In this document: piece by piece, positions 51,943 to 60,868 of the stretch
Position numbering within the stretch: the first letter of the stretch is position 1
How the letters are laid out: every line of letters starts with the position of its first letter
Assembly (NCBI RefSeq): GCF_000455345.1
Contig: NZ_HG315691.1
Span: 811,839-875,838, forward strand
Length of the DNA stretch: 64,000 bases
Source of the DNA: Halopiger goleimassiliensis
GTDB taxonomy: Archaea > Halobacteriota > Halobacteria > Halobacteriales > Natrialbaceae
Direction of reading: 5' to 3'
Position numbers and translations under genes: made by a program
Notes under the pieces: generated by a model
The model's database searches: none
The model's input: the letters and a program-made list of their open reading frames with translations, nothing else
Told to the model about the DNA's origin: nothing

Positions 51943-52260
51943 CTACTCGTCCGCTTCGTCGGCCGACTCTTCGTCGTTCGATTCGACCGGTTCTGCACTC
52001 GTCCCGTCGGCCCGGTTTTCGATCGGTTCCTCGGCGAGTTCGCCGGCGAGCGATCGCACCCGTTTGTGGTGGTCGGCATCCAGGCCGGTTGCCTGTGCAC
52101 TCTCGATCTGGGCGTTGACGACGGCGTTTTGTTGGGGCCCCCAGACTTCCGGCGGCTCCTCTTTGACGCACTCGGCCCAGCGAACGACGGCTTCCAGCCG
52201 CCGTTCTCGATTCCGCTCGTGTTTGGCGTCGAGGCGAGCTATTTTTCGTTCGTCAGTCAT
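51943..52260 (-). CDS. Small acidic protein paired with a nucleotidyltransferase
   Basis: A 105-residue, highly charged protein (MTDERKIARLDAKHERNRERRLEAV...) with a basic first helix, a middle segment with VWGPQQNAVVNAQIESAQATG, and a Glu/Asp/Ser tail. No known domain is recognised. Its ATG overlaps the end of the upstream nucleotidyltransferase by 8 bases, so they form one unit. The arrangement resembles toxin-antitoxin or MNT-partner modules, but the order (enzyme first) and the lack of a HEPN motif leave this open. Confidence 0.7.
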   Translation of the reverse strand: MTDERKIARLDAKHERNRERRLEAVVRWAECVKEEPPEVWGPQQNAVVNAQIESAQATGLDADHHKRVRSLAGELAEEPIENRADGTSAEPVESNDEESADEADE

Positions 52261-52858
52261 CGGTTGCGAGTCGCTCGTATCTGTCTCTCACGCCCAGTTC
52301 GTCGGCCCACACTTCGAGTTCCCGCCGGCTAAGTGTTTCGTCGAAGAGCGTGTACAGGTGCACTGCATCCTCCAGATCCTTCCGTCCCCCGAGGTACAGT
52401 TTGTACGCGATCTGGAGTTCGAGCGGCCCGATCGGTATCGTGGTTCCGCCGATGCGAGCGTCGATCGCTCCGTCGAGTGATGCACGATCGAACTCGTCGT
52501 GTGGAAACTTCACTTCGAGATGGGGCGTCATCTGCTCGCTCGGCGCGATCCAGACGTTCGTTCCGTCCGAGAGCGAGTCGTACATCGATTCGAGCGGCAT
52601 CGCGGGACCCCAGTACGATGCCTCGTCGAGGACGCCGACGAGACGTTCTATCTCGTCCGCATCGAGCGGTTCGATCAGGACGTCGATGTCTTCGGTGGCC
52701 CTCGCTCGGCCGGTCAGGATCGCAACGTAACCCGCGACGAACACGTGATCGACGTCCAGATCTGTCAGTACCTCGGAGAACTCGATCGCGAGCTCGTCGA
52801 GCGCGTTCGGCGTTCGATCGACGACGAGCACCCCGTCGCGGAACTCGATCCCGCTCAT
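52253..52858 (-). CDS. Nucleotidyltransferase-fold protein (AbiEii/MNT-like)
   Basis: A 201-residue protein. Residues about 35-65 read HVFVAGYVAILTGRARATEDIDVLIEP, which resembles the nucleotidyltransferase active-site region (G-x-x-A...T-x-D-I-D) of AbiEii-like and related enzymes. The later IPIGPLELQIAYKLYLGGRKDLEDAVHLYTLF segment is the typical Lys/Asp helix of this group. Such proteins are often toxins or mobile-element cargo. It is on the opposite strand to the dehydrogenase genes, between E2 and the fusion scar, and is accessory by position. Substrate unknown. Confidence 0.8.
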   Translation of the reverse strand: MSGIEFRDGVLVVDRTPNALDELAIEFSEVLTDLDVDHVFVAGYVAILTGRARATEDIDVLIEPLDADEIERLVGVLDEASYWGPAMPLESMYDSLSDGTNVWIAPSEQMTPHLEVKFPHDEFDRASLDGAIDARIGGTTIPIGPLELQIAYKLYLGGRKDLEDAVHLYTLFDETLSRRELEVWADELGVRDRYERLATDD

Positions 52859-52957
52859 GTCGGTACTCGGGGTGCGACCCGAATAGTTCTACTGTCCGGT
52901 GGCGAACACCGACCCGCGACCCTCGCGATTTTATGCCTCGAACGGGTTTGTAGACGT

Positions 52958-53077
52958 ATGGTCGTCGGAGACGTCACTATCGGAACGGACGTGCTGATCG
53001 ACGGCACCGTCGGCGCGCGCTTTACCAACGCCGTGATGGAGTACCTCGAGAATCCCGACCTGCTCCTGCTGGAGTAA
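52958..53077 (+). pseudogene. Fusion scar: lpdA start joined to E2 end
   Basis: A 39-codon open frame. Codons 1-13 match the first 13 of lpdA at 61184 (MVVGDVT-GTDVL, one substitution, Thr to Ile) and codons 14-39 match the last 26 of E2. The joint falls in a shared CTG-TCG word (CTGATCG here; CTGGTCG in lpdA; CTGATCG in E2). A TATA-like box (gcgattttatgcc, about 52926-52938) precedes it in the same place as the one before lpdA, so the scar may be transcribed. It is best explained as the join of a tandem duplication from the E2 tail to the lpdA start. Confidence 0.93.
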
Positions 53078-53376
53078 GATCGGGTTCCCGACGCGTGCCG
53101 TCCGCGCGCGAGTATCGAGGCCCCGTTTTCGCGGCTCACAAGTGGACGAGTACCCGGCGGTTCGACACTCCGGCGTCGCTACTATCAAAAATGGAGAAAA
53201 ACCCTTTTCACACTGGCGCACGAATTTGTAAGTGAAGGGTAAATTCTGTACTAGGGACAAGTTTTATCCGGGAGTCCCATCTATCCACCGACTCCGGAGT
53301 AGGGGCCGCGACACCGTCGTACTCGAGCCGTCCGCTTACGAACGACCAGCCGTGGCTCCCTTCGGTTCCACGACCG
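53078..53376. other. Region between the fusion scar and the Nudix-like gene
   Basis: No gene is supported in these 299 bases. An AT-rich stretch at about 53185-53270 (aaaaatggagaaaaaccctt to gacaagttttatccgg) contains TATA-like sequences that may drive the downstream gene. No homology to the E2 downstream region at 51905 is evident. Confidence 0.45.
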
Positions 53377-53973
53377 ATGACAGGAAATACACATCACCGC
53401 GACGACGCACGGACCGGACCCGATGACGACGCCCGACTCGCTGCCGACGGCGGCATCCTCCGATCACTCTCCGACCCCGAGACGCTACGAGGGCGCACGG
53501 ACGTGCCGTTCGAGGCGGAGACCGTGGTCCGGGAGGATCGTGACCACTGCGGGGTCCGCGTCGACGGCCGCGCCGTCGCCGGCGTCAGGAACGACGCGGG
53601 GGAGCTGCTGGTACTCGTCAACCCCGACCTGGGCATCGCCCTGCTGCCGCACGGGGACGTCGAACCGGGCGAGGACTGGGTGGCGACGGCCCGCCGCGAG
53701 GTCGAGGCGCTGACCGGCGTCACGATCGAACTCGAGGCGATCGACGTCGTCCGGACGGTCGATCACGTCCTCGAGGGGGAGGACGACCCCCACGCGACGA
53801 CGACGCGGGTGCTCTTTCAGGCCTCACCGGTCGGCGGGGAGATCCAGGCGTGCAAGCGGTCGGCCGCGGCCGGGAGCGACCGCTGGGAAGCCGCCTGGCT
53901 CGACGAACTGCCCGCAGACGTGACGCCCGCCGACGGCGGTCCTGGGGACGATCTCCGGTGGTTTCTCGACTGA
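53377..53973 (+). CDS. Nudix-like protein with degenerate Nudix box
   Basis: A 198-residue protein. The fold outline fits a Nudix hydrolase: AVAGVRNDAGELLVLVNPD (first strands), then GDVEPGEDWVATARREVEALTGVTI at the Nudix box position. The consensus REUxEExGU is here REVEALTGV, so both catalytic Glu of EE are replaced by Ala and Leu. Hydrolase activity is therefore unlikely and the protein may bind a nucleotide or act as a regulator. The first 45 residues are polar and variable, so the start is uncertain. It lies inside the region inserted between E2 and lpdA. Confidence 0.75.
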   Translation: MTGNTHHRDDARTGPDDDARLAADGGILRSLSDPETLRGRTDVPFEAETVVREDRDHCGVRVDGRAVAGVRNDAGELLVLVNPDLGIALLPHGDVEPGEDWVATARREVEALTGVTIELEAIDVVRTVDHVLEGEDDPHATTTRVLFQASPVGGEIQACKRSAAAGSDRWEAAWLDELPADVTPADGGPGDDLRWFLD

Positions 53974-54180
53974 TCCCGCCGGAAGAGACCGTTCACGCCC
54001 GATCCTACACGGTCGCTCGTCGCTCGAGGACGACCCGTGCGACGTGGTCGGGCGGTCACCGACTATCGTCCGGGGGTACGACGTGTGCCCGACAGCCATC
54101 GACCGCGACGCCCGGCTACGTGCCCGATTCACCTAAATCCAAAACGTAACGTTATTCAGTATTTGTTTCCTTGCTGATGT

Positions 54181-54369
54181 ATGGAGATCGTAGTCGAAGA
54201 TCCACGGACCGACGAGGGCACCAAAACCTACGAACCCGACCTGTACCGGTACGAGGAGGGGAAAGGGATGTGGTCGCTCATTCTCGAGCGCGACGGTGAG
54301 GACGTCGAGCGCAAGATTCCCACCGAACGGGTCGTCTACGTCGAGACCGAGCCGCAGGCGCGGCACTGA
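54181..54369 (+). CDS. Small acidic haloarchaeal protein
   Basis: A 62-residue protein (MEIVVEDPRTDEGTKTYEPDLYRYEEGKGMWS..., ending VVYVETEPQARH) with a predicted all-beta pattern, no cysteine and no membrane segment. An AT-rich promoter (aaaacgtaacgttattcagtattt, about 54137-54164) lies just upstream, which supports a leaderless transcript. Composition fits a real haloarchaeal gene. Function unknown. Confidence 0.75.
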   Translation: MEIVVEDPRTDEGTKTYEPDLYRYEEGKGMWSLILERDGEDVERKIPTERVVYVETEPQARH

Positions 54370-54577
54370 CGCTGTCGACGTGTTTCTCCGGCATCGATCC
54401 CGCTGTGAGTGGCAACCGTGAGTAGAAACTGAGTGTGGGCGACGTTCGGCCCCGTGCAGGATATCGTCCGATTCGATAGTGTCGAAGGCGGATCGGCTCC
54501 GCCGCAGTTACGGGGTATCCGGATTCCACGGTCGAATCACGGCGATTCGACCGCCGTGGCGGTCGCTATCGCTACGA

Positions 54578-57500
54578 TCAGGACAGTTCTTCGTACAGTT
54601 GCTTGCCGAAGCGGTTGATCTGGGCCGACAGCCACCAGGGAGTCGATCCCTGGGTGTGGACGTCGATGTAGCCGCCGCCGTCGAGGTAGATGCCGCCCAG
54701 CGAGAGGCCGACGTCTTTGAGGAACCAGATCGTTCGATCGAGTTCGTCCTCGTCGAGGTAAGTCTCCTCGATGAGTTCCTCGCGGCTTAGCTGGGGATGC
54801 TGTGGCGAGTGTCGGGACTCCTCGTAGAGCGGCTCGAGGACCTCCATGAGCTGGGCGTCGGGGACGACCTGCCGGTCGCTGAGTTGCTGGTACTTCCCGA
54901 CGCCGCGGGCGCGCAGGCTGACCGTCTCGTAGGCCCGCTCGAAGTGGACGTACGCCTCCTCGTCGAGGCGCTGGACATTGTGTCGAACCAGCCCTTCGCT
55001 CGCCCCTGGCAGCACCTCGGCGACGCGGTTGGTGATCTCCTCGAGGCTCAGTCGCACGTCGCGAGTGAACTGTTGCCACTCGTCACACAGCGCGCCGAGA
55101 ATCGCCTCCTGAATCTGTTCGTCGCTGGGGTCGGAGGTGTCGTCGGCGGCGCTCGCGACGAACTCCGTTTCGCTGGCGAGAACGTCGCTGCTCGATCCAC
55201 CCGCGTCCGTTTCGTCGGTATCGTCGGCTTCGTCGGCAGCAGCATCGTCGCCGTCGGTGCTGTAGGCGTTGAAGCCGCGGCCGCCGGTGAGCAGTCGCCC
55301 GTCGGCGACGACCGGCGAGACGTCGAGGTTGCCCGGTTGGTGGACGTCGAACAGTTCGCGGCCGCTGTCCGCCTCGAGCGCCTGGATCGTACTGCCGCTC
55401 GTGACGTAGACGACGCCGTCGGCGACTGCCGGCCCGTTCTCCATCTCGCCGTCGGCCTCGACCTGCCACTCGAGGTCGCCGGTCTCGGCGTCGAGCGCGT
55501 AGACCTGTTCGTCTTTCGCACACGCGTAGACGGTACCGTCGACGACGGCGACCGCGCCGTAGACGCGGCCGTCGATCTCGGTCGTCCAGCGTTCGCGTCC
55601 CGTTTCGGCGTCGACGGCGTGGATACCGGGCGATGAACTGCCGACGTAGACGGTGTCGCCGACGATCGCGGGGGTGGACTTGATCCCGCCGAGGCCGCCG
55701 ACGTCGTACTCCCAGCGCTTCTCGCCGGTGTCGGTCGTGATCGCGTAGAGGACGCTGTCGTCACAGCCGACGTACACGAGACCGTCACCGATGGCCGGAC
55801 TGGACCGGAAGTCGTCGCGCCGGTCGACGGTCCAGATCTCCTCGCCGGTGTCGGCGTCGATCGCGTACAGGTTGCCGTCCGCACACGGCGCGTAGACGAC
55901 GCCGTCGTCGACGGCGGGCGTCGCCTCGAAACTGGCGAAGCTCCCGGTCGCCTCGAACGCCCACTGTTTCTCGCCGGTGTCGGCGTCGATCGCGTAGACG
56001 TGTTCGTCCCAGCAGCCGACGTAGACCGTGCCGTCGGTGACTGCCGGCGCGGTGGTCACGTGTTTGTCGGCCTCGAACGTCCACTCGGGCTCGCCGGTCT
56101 CGAGGTCCAGCGCGCTGACCTCGCCGGAGGCGCTGGTCACGTAGGCGACGTCGTCGACGACGGCGATCTCGCCGAGTTTGTCGTCGGTCTCGTGGGACCA
56201 CTGCGAGGCAGGCTCGCTCGTCGGGCCGGGGCCGGCGGCGACGCCGGTCCGGCGCAGGTCGCCGCGAGCGACTGCCCAACCTGCGTCGGCCTCGTGGCTC
56301 GGCTCCTCGCCGTCGTCCTCCTCGGCGTCGCTTTCCGTCTCGGGGACGGCGACGTCCTCGCCGCCCTCGGTCAGCGCGTAGAAGCTGTTCCCGTTCGTAC
56401 CGAGGAAAACCGCGCCGTAGGCGACCGTCGGCTGAGCCGTCAGCCGTCCGTCGCCCTCGAACTCCCACTCGCGCTCGCCCGTCTCCGCGTCGAGTGCGAC
56501 CAGCGTATCGGTACCGTCGCCGACGTAGACGGTGCCGTCGGCGACCGCCGCCGAGGCCCGAAGCTTGTACTCGAACGCCTCGGTCCACTGCTCCTGTCCC
56601 GTGGCGGCGTCGACAGCGTGCAGCGTCTGGCCGGCCGGCACGTAGACGGTGCCGTCGGCGACCGCCGGTGACGGCTCGCCGGTCGAACAGTCGTACTGCC
56701 AGTCGACGTCGCCGGTGTCTGCCTCGAGGGCGTACAGCGTGCTGTCGCCGGCAGCGACGTAGACCGTCCCGTCGACGACGGCCGGCGACGATTCGATGCC
56801 GGGACGGGCTTCGGGTTCGAACTGCCAGCGCTTCGTGCCGGTGTCGGCGTCGATCGCGTAGACGGCGCTGTCGGTGCTGGTGGCGTAGACGGTGTCGTCG
56901 ACGACCGCGGGACAGCCCTGGATCTCGTCGCCGGTCTCGAAGGCCCACTGCTCCTCGCCGCTCTCGGCGTCGACTGCGTAGATGCCATCGTCGCTGGCAC
57001 CGAGGTAGACCGTGCCATCGGCGACGGTCGGCGTCGCCTCGACGTTGCTGAAGCCGCTACCGCTTGGCTGGTAGTCCCACTCGGTCATCCCCGTTTCGGC
57101 GTCGATCGCGTACAGGCGCTGGTCCCAGCTCCCGACGTAGACGGTGCCGTCGGCGACGACCGGCGAACTGGCCACGTCGCCGTCCTCGAACCGCCAGAGC
57201 CGGTCGCCCGTGGCGGCGTCGTACGCACAGAGGTCGTTGTGTTCGTTGGCGATCACTCGATCGCCCACGACTGCCGGCGCGGTGTCGACCTTCCCGTCCC
57301 CGTCGTGGGTCCAGGCCGGTGCGACGTCGCCGGCCGGTGCGTCGCTGCCGCCGGTGCGGGCGACCGTGCCGCCCAGGGTCGACCAGCTATCGATCGGTTC
57401 GTCCATCGATGCGTCCGTCTCGAGTTGATCGCTACTCATTGTCGTACTGGCTGTTTCGGATTCGGTTCGTTCCCCACCCGAATCCACGGTGGGTGATTCA

Positions 57501-60500
57501 CCCGACGGTTCGTCGGGCGATCGGGACGACTGCTCGGCGACGTCGCCGGCAGTGGCGGCCGGTTCGTGACCCGGTTCGCTCACCGCCGAGAGCGTCCCGC
57601 TCTCGTCGACGACGTAGACCGTGCCGTCGGCGACGCTCGGCGCGTCGACGACCGACGTACGGTCGCCCAGGTCGAGCGTCCACTGGGGCTGTCCGTCGGC
57701 GATCGCGTGAAGGGTGCCGGCGGCGTCCCCGACGTAGACGATCCCGTCGGCGATGGCGGGCGACTGCTCGCTGCGCCCCTCGAGGTCGTAGCGCCACTCC
57801 TCACCGCCGCTCTCGGCGTCGAACGCGACGGCGTGGTCGCCGCTGGTGACGGCGACGATGCCGTCAGCTACGGCCGGCGGGGAGACCGTCCGGTTCGTCC
57901 GGGCGCTCCAGACCGTAGTTCCCCGGTCGGCGTCGATCGCGTGGACGACGCCGCCGGTCGTGCCGACGACGAGCGTGCCGTCGGCGAGGGCGATTCCGGT
58001 CGCCTGTCCGCCGCTAGTCTCGGCGGACCACCGTTTCGTACCGGTTTCGAGGTCGATCGCGTACACGTCGGACGCGGCGGCGTACACCGTCCCGCCGGCG
58101 ACCAGCGGTCCACACTCGAGTTCGCCGTCGGCCTCGAACGACCACTCGAGGTCGCCGGTCGCGGCGTCGACGGCGTAGAGGTGGTCGTCCGTCGAGGGGA
58201 CGAGGACGGTCTCGCCGTCGGGCGAGACCGCCGGCGAGGCGGTAACGTGGCTGAAGCCGCTCGCCGTCGCCTCGAACGTCCACCGCTTGCGTCCGGTGTC
58301 GACCTCGAGAGCGTACAGCGTCCCCCCGTCGGTACCGGCGTAGACGGTGTCGCCGGCGACCACCGGTGCGCTTTTGACCGCTCTGCCGACGTCGGCCGAC
58401 CAGCGTCGCTCGCCGGTGGCCACGTCGTAGGCGTCGACCGTGTTGTCGTCGGTGCCGACGTAGACGGTGTCGTCGACGACTGACGCCGCTGCGCTCGGTC
58501 GCCGACCGAGGTCGGCCCGCCAGCGGACCGAGACCGCGTCGTCGGACGGACCGCCACCGCCGGCGTGGTTGGTCGCGCCGAGATCACCGCCGGCGAACGG
58601 CCAGCCGTCCGGTTCGACGCCCTCCACGGTCCGTTCGCCTCGTTCGTGGGGGTCGAACGCGACGACGTCCCGGTGGGCGGCCACGAGGAACACGCCGCCG
58701 TCGCCGACGATCGGTTGCCCGGTCGGGCCGCCGACCTCGATGAAGAACCGTTCCTCGCCGGTGTCGGCGGCGACCGCGTAGAGGTTGTCGTCGGCCGAAC
58801 CGACGTAGACGGTTTCGCCGTCGACCGCCGGTGCCGAGAACGCGTCACGGCCCTCGTAGCGCCACCGGGTCTCGCCGGTCGCTGTCTCGAGGGCGCACAG
58901 CGTGCCCTCGTCGTCGGCGGTATAGACCGTCTCGCCGGTGACTGCGGGCGTCCGGGCGGCTCCGCTCACGTCGACGCGCCACTCGCGGTCGCCGCTCTCG
59001 GCGTCGACCGCATAGACGCCGTCGTCGGAGCCGACGTAGACCGTCTCGTCGCCGATCGCCGGCGCGGTGAGGCCGTCGCCGACGTCGGTCGACCAGCGTT
59101 CGGTTCCCGTCGCGGGATCGAGCGCGGCCAGCGTTCCAGCGCCGCCGACGTACAGCGTGCCGTACGCGAGGACCGGCGCACCGGCGACGCCACCGAGGTC
59201 GACTTCCCAGTCGGTTTCCCCGGAGTCGGCTGCGAGCGCGTAGCAGGCGGTGCCGGCGTTCAGATACACCGTTTCGCCGCCGATCGCTGGCGCTGCCATT
59301 CGTCCGGCGGTCTCGACGTGCCACTGGCGGTCGCCGCTCTCGGCGTCGAACGCGTACAACACGCCGTCGCGACAGCCGACGTAGACGGTGCCGTCGGCGA
59401 CCACGGGTGGCGTATCGACGGGCCGGCTCGTCTGGGCGGTCCAGCACTCGCTCCCGTCACCGAGGTCGAACGCCCGCAGGGCACCGTAGTTCTCGTCGCC
59501 GACGTAGAGTCGCTCCCCGTCGGTCGCGAGTTCGTCGTGGAGTTTGTAGCCGGTCGCGAACTCCCATCGGCTCGCGACGTCCGTTGCCGGTCCCCGACCT
59601 TCGAGGCAGCCGGTACGGCCCGGATCGCTGCCGGCAACCGACCAGTCGGTTCCCGATCGCAGGTCGGCGACGGACGGCGCGTCGACGGCCGCGTTCGACC
59701 CGTACTCGGTCGCGCTCGTCTCGGCGGTTTCACCGCGGAACGCTCGAACGGTTCCGTCGCCGCCACCGACGTAGACGACGCCGTCGACGAGTGACGGTCC
59801 GGCCGTGACGGCTTCGCCGACCGGGACGGACCACCGTTCGTCGCCGCCGTCCACGTCGACGGCGTAGAGGTTCCCGTCGTGACTCCCCACGAGCGCCGTC
59901 CGATCCGTGAGGAGGGGCGCGCCCATCGCGCCGTCGCCCGCGAACACCCACCGTTTCTCGCCGGTGTCGGCGTCCAGCGCGTACAGGCCGGTGTTGGCAC
60001 AGCCGAAGACGACGGTGCCGCCGGCGACGGCAGGCGAGGAGACCGTATCGGCCGGCTCCGGATCGAACGACCACCGGTGGTCGCCCGTTTCGGCGTCGAA
60101 CGCGACCATCGTCCGGCCGCCGCCGACGAACACCGACCCGTCCGCGACGGCGGGAACGGTCCTGATCCGACCGATTCCGTCGTCGGTGGCCGTCCATTCG
60201 ACGGCTCCGGTTGCGCCCTCGAGGGCGTACAGCGTTCCGTCGTCGGAGCCGACGTAGACGGTACCGTCGACGACCGCCGACGACGATCGGACCATGCCGC
60301 CGGTCTCGACGCGCCACTCGACGTCGCCGGTGTCGGCTGCGAGCGCGTAGACGAAGCCGTCGTCGGAGCCGACGTAGACGGTGCCGTCGACGACCGCCGG
60401 CGACGAGTGTCCCCCCTCGAGTTCGGTGGCCCACTCGCGTTCGCCGGTGGTGGCGTCGATCGCGTGGACGCGATCGTCGACGCAACTCACGTAGAGCGTG

Positions 60501-60802
60501 TCCTCGGCCAGCGCCGGCGTGGCACCGACCAGTTGGTCCGTCTCGTAGGTCCAGCGTTCCCCGCCGACGTCGTCGATCGCGTGGACGCCGTCGGTACTGC
60601 CGACGTAGACGACCGGTTCGCCCGGATCGACGATCGGTTCAGCACTCACCTCGAAGAACCCGGTATCGAACGACCAGTGTGCGTCGGGTGCAGCGGCCGC
60701 ACCTGACGCGAGCACGTGTGCAGTTCGTCGGAGCCCACCTCGGTGGTGGCCCCATTCGATCGTCGTCCTGTCATCCCCTCCCGGACCGATTGGCTCGGCC
60801 AT
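54578..60802 (-). CDS. Giant five-module beta-propeller (PQQ-like repeat) protein with C-terminal winged-helix region
   Basis: A 2074-residue acidic protein without signal peptide or membrane helix. It consists of dozens of PQQ-like blades (phrases such as DGTVYVGSDDGTLYALE and DTGEREWEF). I can divide it into five propellers, each opening with a Trp-x(3,4)-Gly-...-Arg-Thr-Gly-like phrase: about residue 16 (WGHHRGGLRRT), 387 (WSVAGSDPGRTG), 734 (WPFAGGDLGAT), 1140 (WSTLGGTVARTGG) and 1509 (WAVARGDLRRTG). Disordered linkers lie at about 1085-1138 and 1850-1892. The last 180 residues are helical with winged-helix-like segments (ITNRVAEVLPGASEGLVRHN; EETYLDEDELDRTIWFLKDV). Cofactor binding is not implied. 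It may be a cytoplasmic scaffold. It lies between E2 and lpdA. Confidence 0.88.
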   Translation of the reverse strand: MAEPIGPGGDDRTTIEWGHHRGGLRRTAHVLASGAAAAPDAHWSFDTGFFEVSAEPIVDPGEPVVYVGSTDGVHAIDDVGGERWTYETDQLVGATPALAEDTLYVSCVDDRVHAIDATTGEREWATELEGGHSSPAVVDGTVYVGSDDGFVYALAADTGDVEWRVETGGMVRSSSAVVDGTVYVGSDDGTLYALEGATGAVEWTATDDGIGRIRTVPAVADGSVFVGGGRTMVAFDAETGDHRWSFDPEPADTVSSPAVAGGTVVFGCANTGLYALDADTGEKRWVFAGDGAMGAPLLTDRTALVGSHDGNLYAVDVDGGDERWSVPVGEAVTAGPSLVDGVVYVGGGDGTVRAFRGETAETSATEYGSNAAVDAPSVADLRSGTDWSVAGSDPGRTGCLEGRGPATDVASRWEFATGYKLHDELATDGERLYVGDENYGALRAFDLGDGSECWTAQTSRPVDTPPVVADGTVYVGCRDGVLYAFDAESGDRQWHVETAGRMAAPAIGGETVYLNAGTACYALAADSGETDWEVDLGGVAGAPVLAYGTLYVGGAGTLAALDPATGTERWSTDVGDGLTAPAIGDETVYVGSDDGVYAVDAESGDREWRVDVSGAARTPAVTGETVYTADDEGTLCALETATGETRWRYEGRDAFSAPAVDGETVYVGSADDNLYAVAADTGEERFFIEVGGPTGQPIVGDGGVFLVAAHRDVVAFDPHERGERTVEGVEPDGWPFAGGDLGATNHAGGGGPSDDAVSVRWRADLGRRPSAAASVVDDTVYVGTDDNTVDAYDVATGERRWSADVGRAVKSAPVVAGDTVYAGTDGGTLYALEVDTGRKRWTFEATASGFSHVTASPAVSPDGETVLVPSTDDHLYAVDAATGDLEWSFEADGELECGPLVAGGTVYAAASDVYAIDLETGTKRWSAETSGGQATGIALADGTLVVGTTGGVVHAIDADRGTTVWSARTNRTVSPPAVADGIVAVTSGDHAVAFDAESGGEEWRYDLEGRSEQSPAIADGIVYVGDAAGTLHAIADGQPQWTLDLGDRTSVVDAPSVADGTVYVVDESGTLSAVSEPGHEPAATAGDVAEQSSRSPDEPSGESPTVDSGGERTESETASTTMSSDQLETDASMDEPIDSWSTLGGTVARTGGSDAPAGDVAPAWTHDGDGKVDTAPAVVGDRVIANEHNDLCAYDAATGDRLWRFEDGDVASSPVVADGTVYVGSWDQRLYAIDAETGMTEWDYQPSGSGFSNVEATPTVADGTVYLGASDDGIYAVDAESGEEQWAFETGDEIQGCPAVVDDTVYATSTDSAVYAIDADTGTKRWQFEPEARPGIESSPAVVDGTVYVAAGDSTLYALEADTGDVDWQYDCSTGEPSPAVADGTVYVPAGQTLHAVDAATGQEQWTEAFEYKLRASAAVADGTVYVGDGTDTLVALDAETGEREWEFEGDGRLTAQPTVAYGAVFLGTNGNSFYALTEGGEDVAVPETESDAEEDDGEEPSHEADAGWAVARGDLRRTGVAAGPGPTSEPASQWSHETDDKLGEIAVVDDVAYVTSASGEVSALDLETGEPEWTFEADKHVTTAPAVTDGTVYVGCWDEHVYAIDADTGEKQWAFEATGSFASFEATPAVDDGVVYAPCADGNLYAIDADTGEEIWTVDRRDDFRSSPAIGDGLVYVGCDDSVLYAITTDTGEKRWEYDVGGLGGIKSTPAIVGDTVYVGSSSPGIHAVDAETGRERWTTEIDGRVYGAVAVVDGTVYACAKDEQVYALDAETGDLEWQVEADGEMENGPAVADGVVYVTSGSTIQALEADSGRELFDVHQPGNLDVSPVVADGRLLTGGRGFNAYSTDGDDAAADEADDTDETDAGGSSSDVLASETEFVASAADDTSDPSDEQIQEAILGALCDEWQQFTRDVRLSLEEITNRVAEVLPGASEGLVRHNVQRLDEEAYVHFERAYETVSLRARGVGKYQQLSDRQVVPDAQLMEVLEPLYEESRHSPQHPQLSREELIEETYLDEDELDRTIWFLKDVGLSLGGIYLDGGGYIDVHTQGSTPWWLSAQINRFGKQLYEELS

Positions 60803-60868
60803 AACCTTCTTATCTGAAGGCCATTTTTATCGCTTTCGAAATTATACATATCTAATGATTATCTCCTG
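60803..60868 (-). promoter_or_regulatory. Promoter region of the giant propeller gene
   Basis: Immediately upstream of the ATG at 60802 (minus strand) the sequence is very AT-rich: agataatcattagatatgta followed by taatttcgaaagcg and aaaatgg. A TATA-like box at about 60840-60852 is at the right distance for a short leader. Confidence 0.5.

Noticed and set aside
53377..53973. Active Nudix hydrolase
   Set aside because: The catalytic EE pair of the Nudix box is replaced by Ala-Leu, so I list it only as Nudix-like.
54578..60802. Quinoprotein (PQQ) dehydrogenase
   Set aside because: There is no signal peptide, no dehydrogenase catalytic motifs, and five propellers with a winged-helix end. The PQQ-like repeat only describes the blade type.
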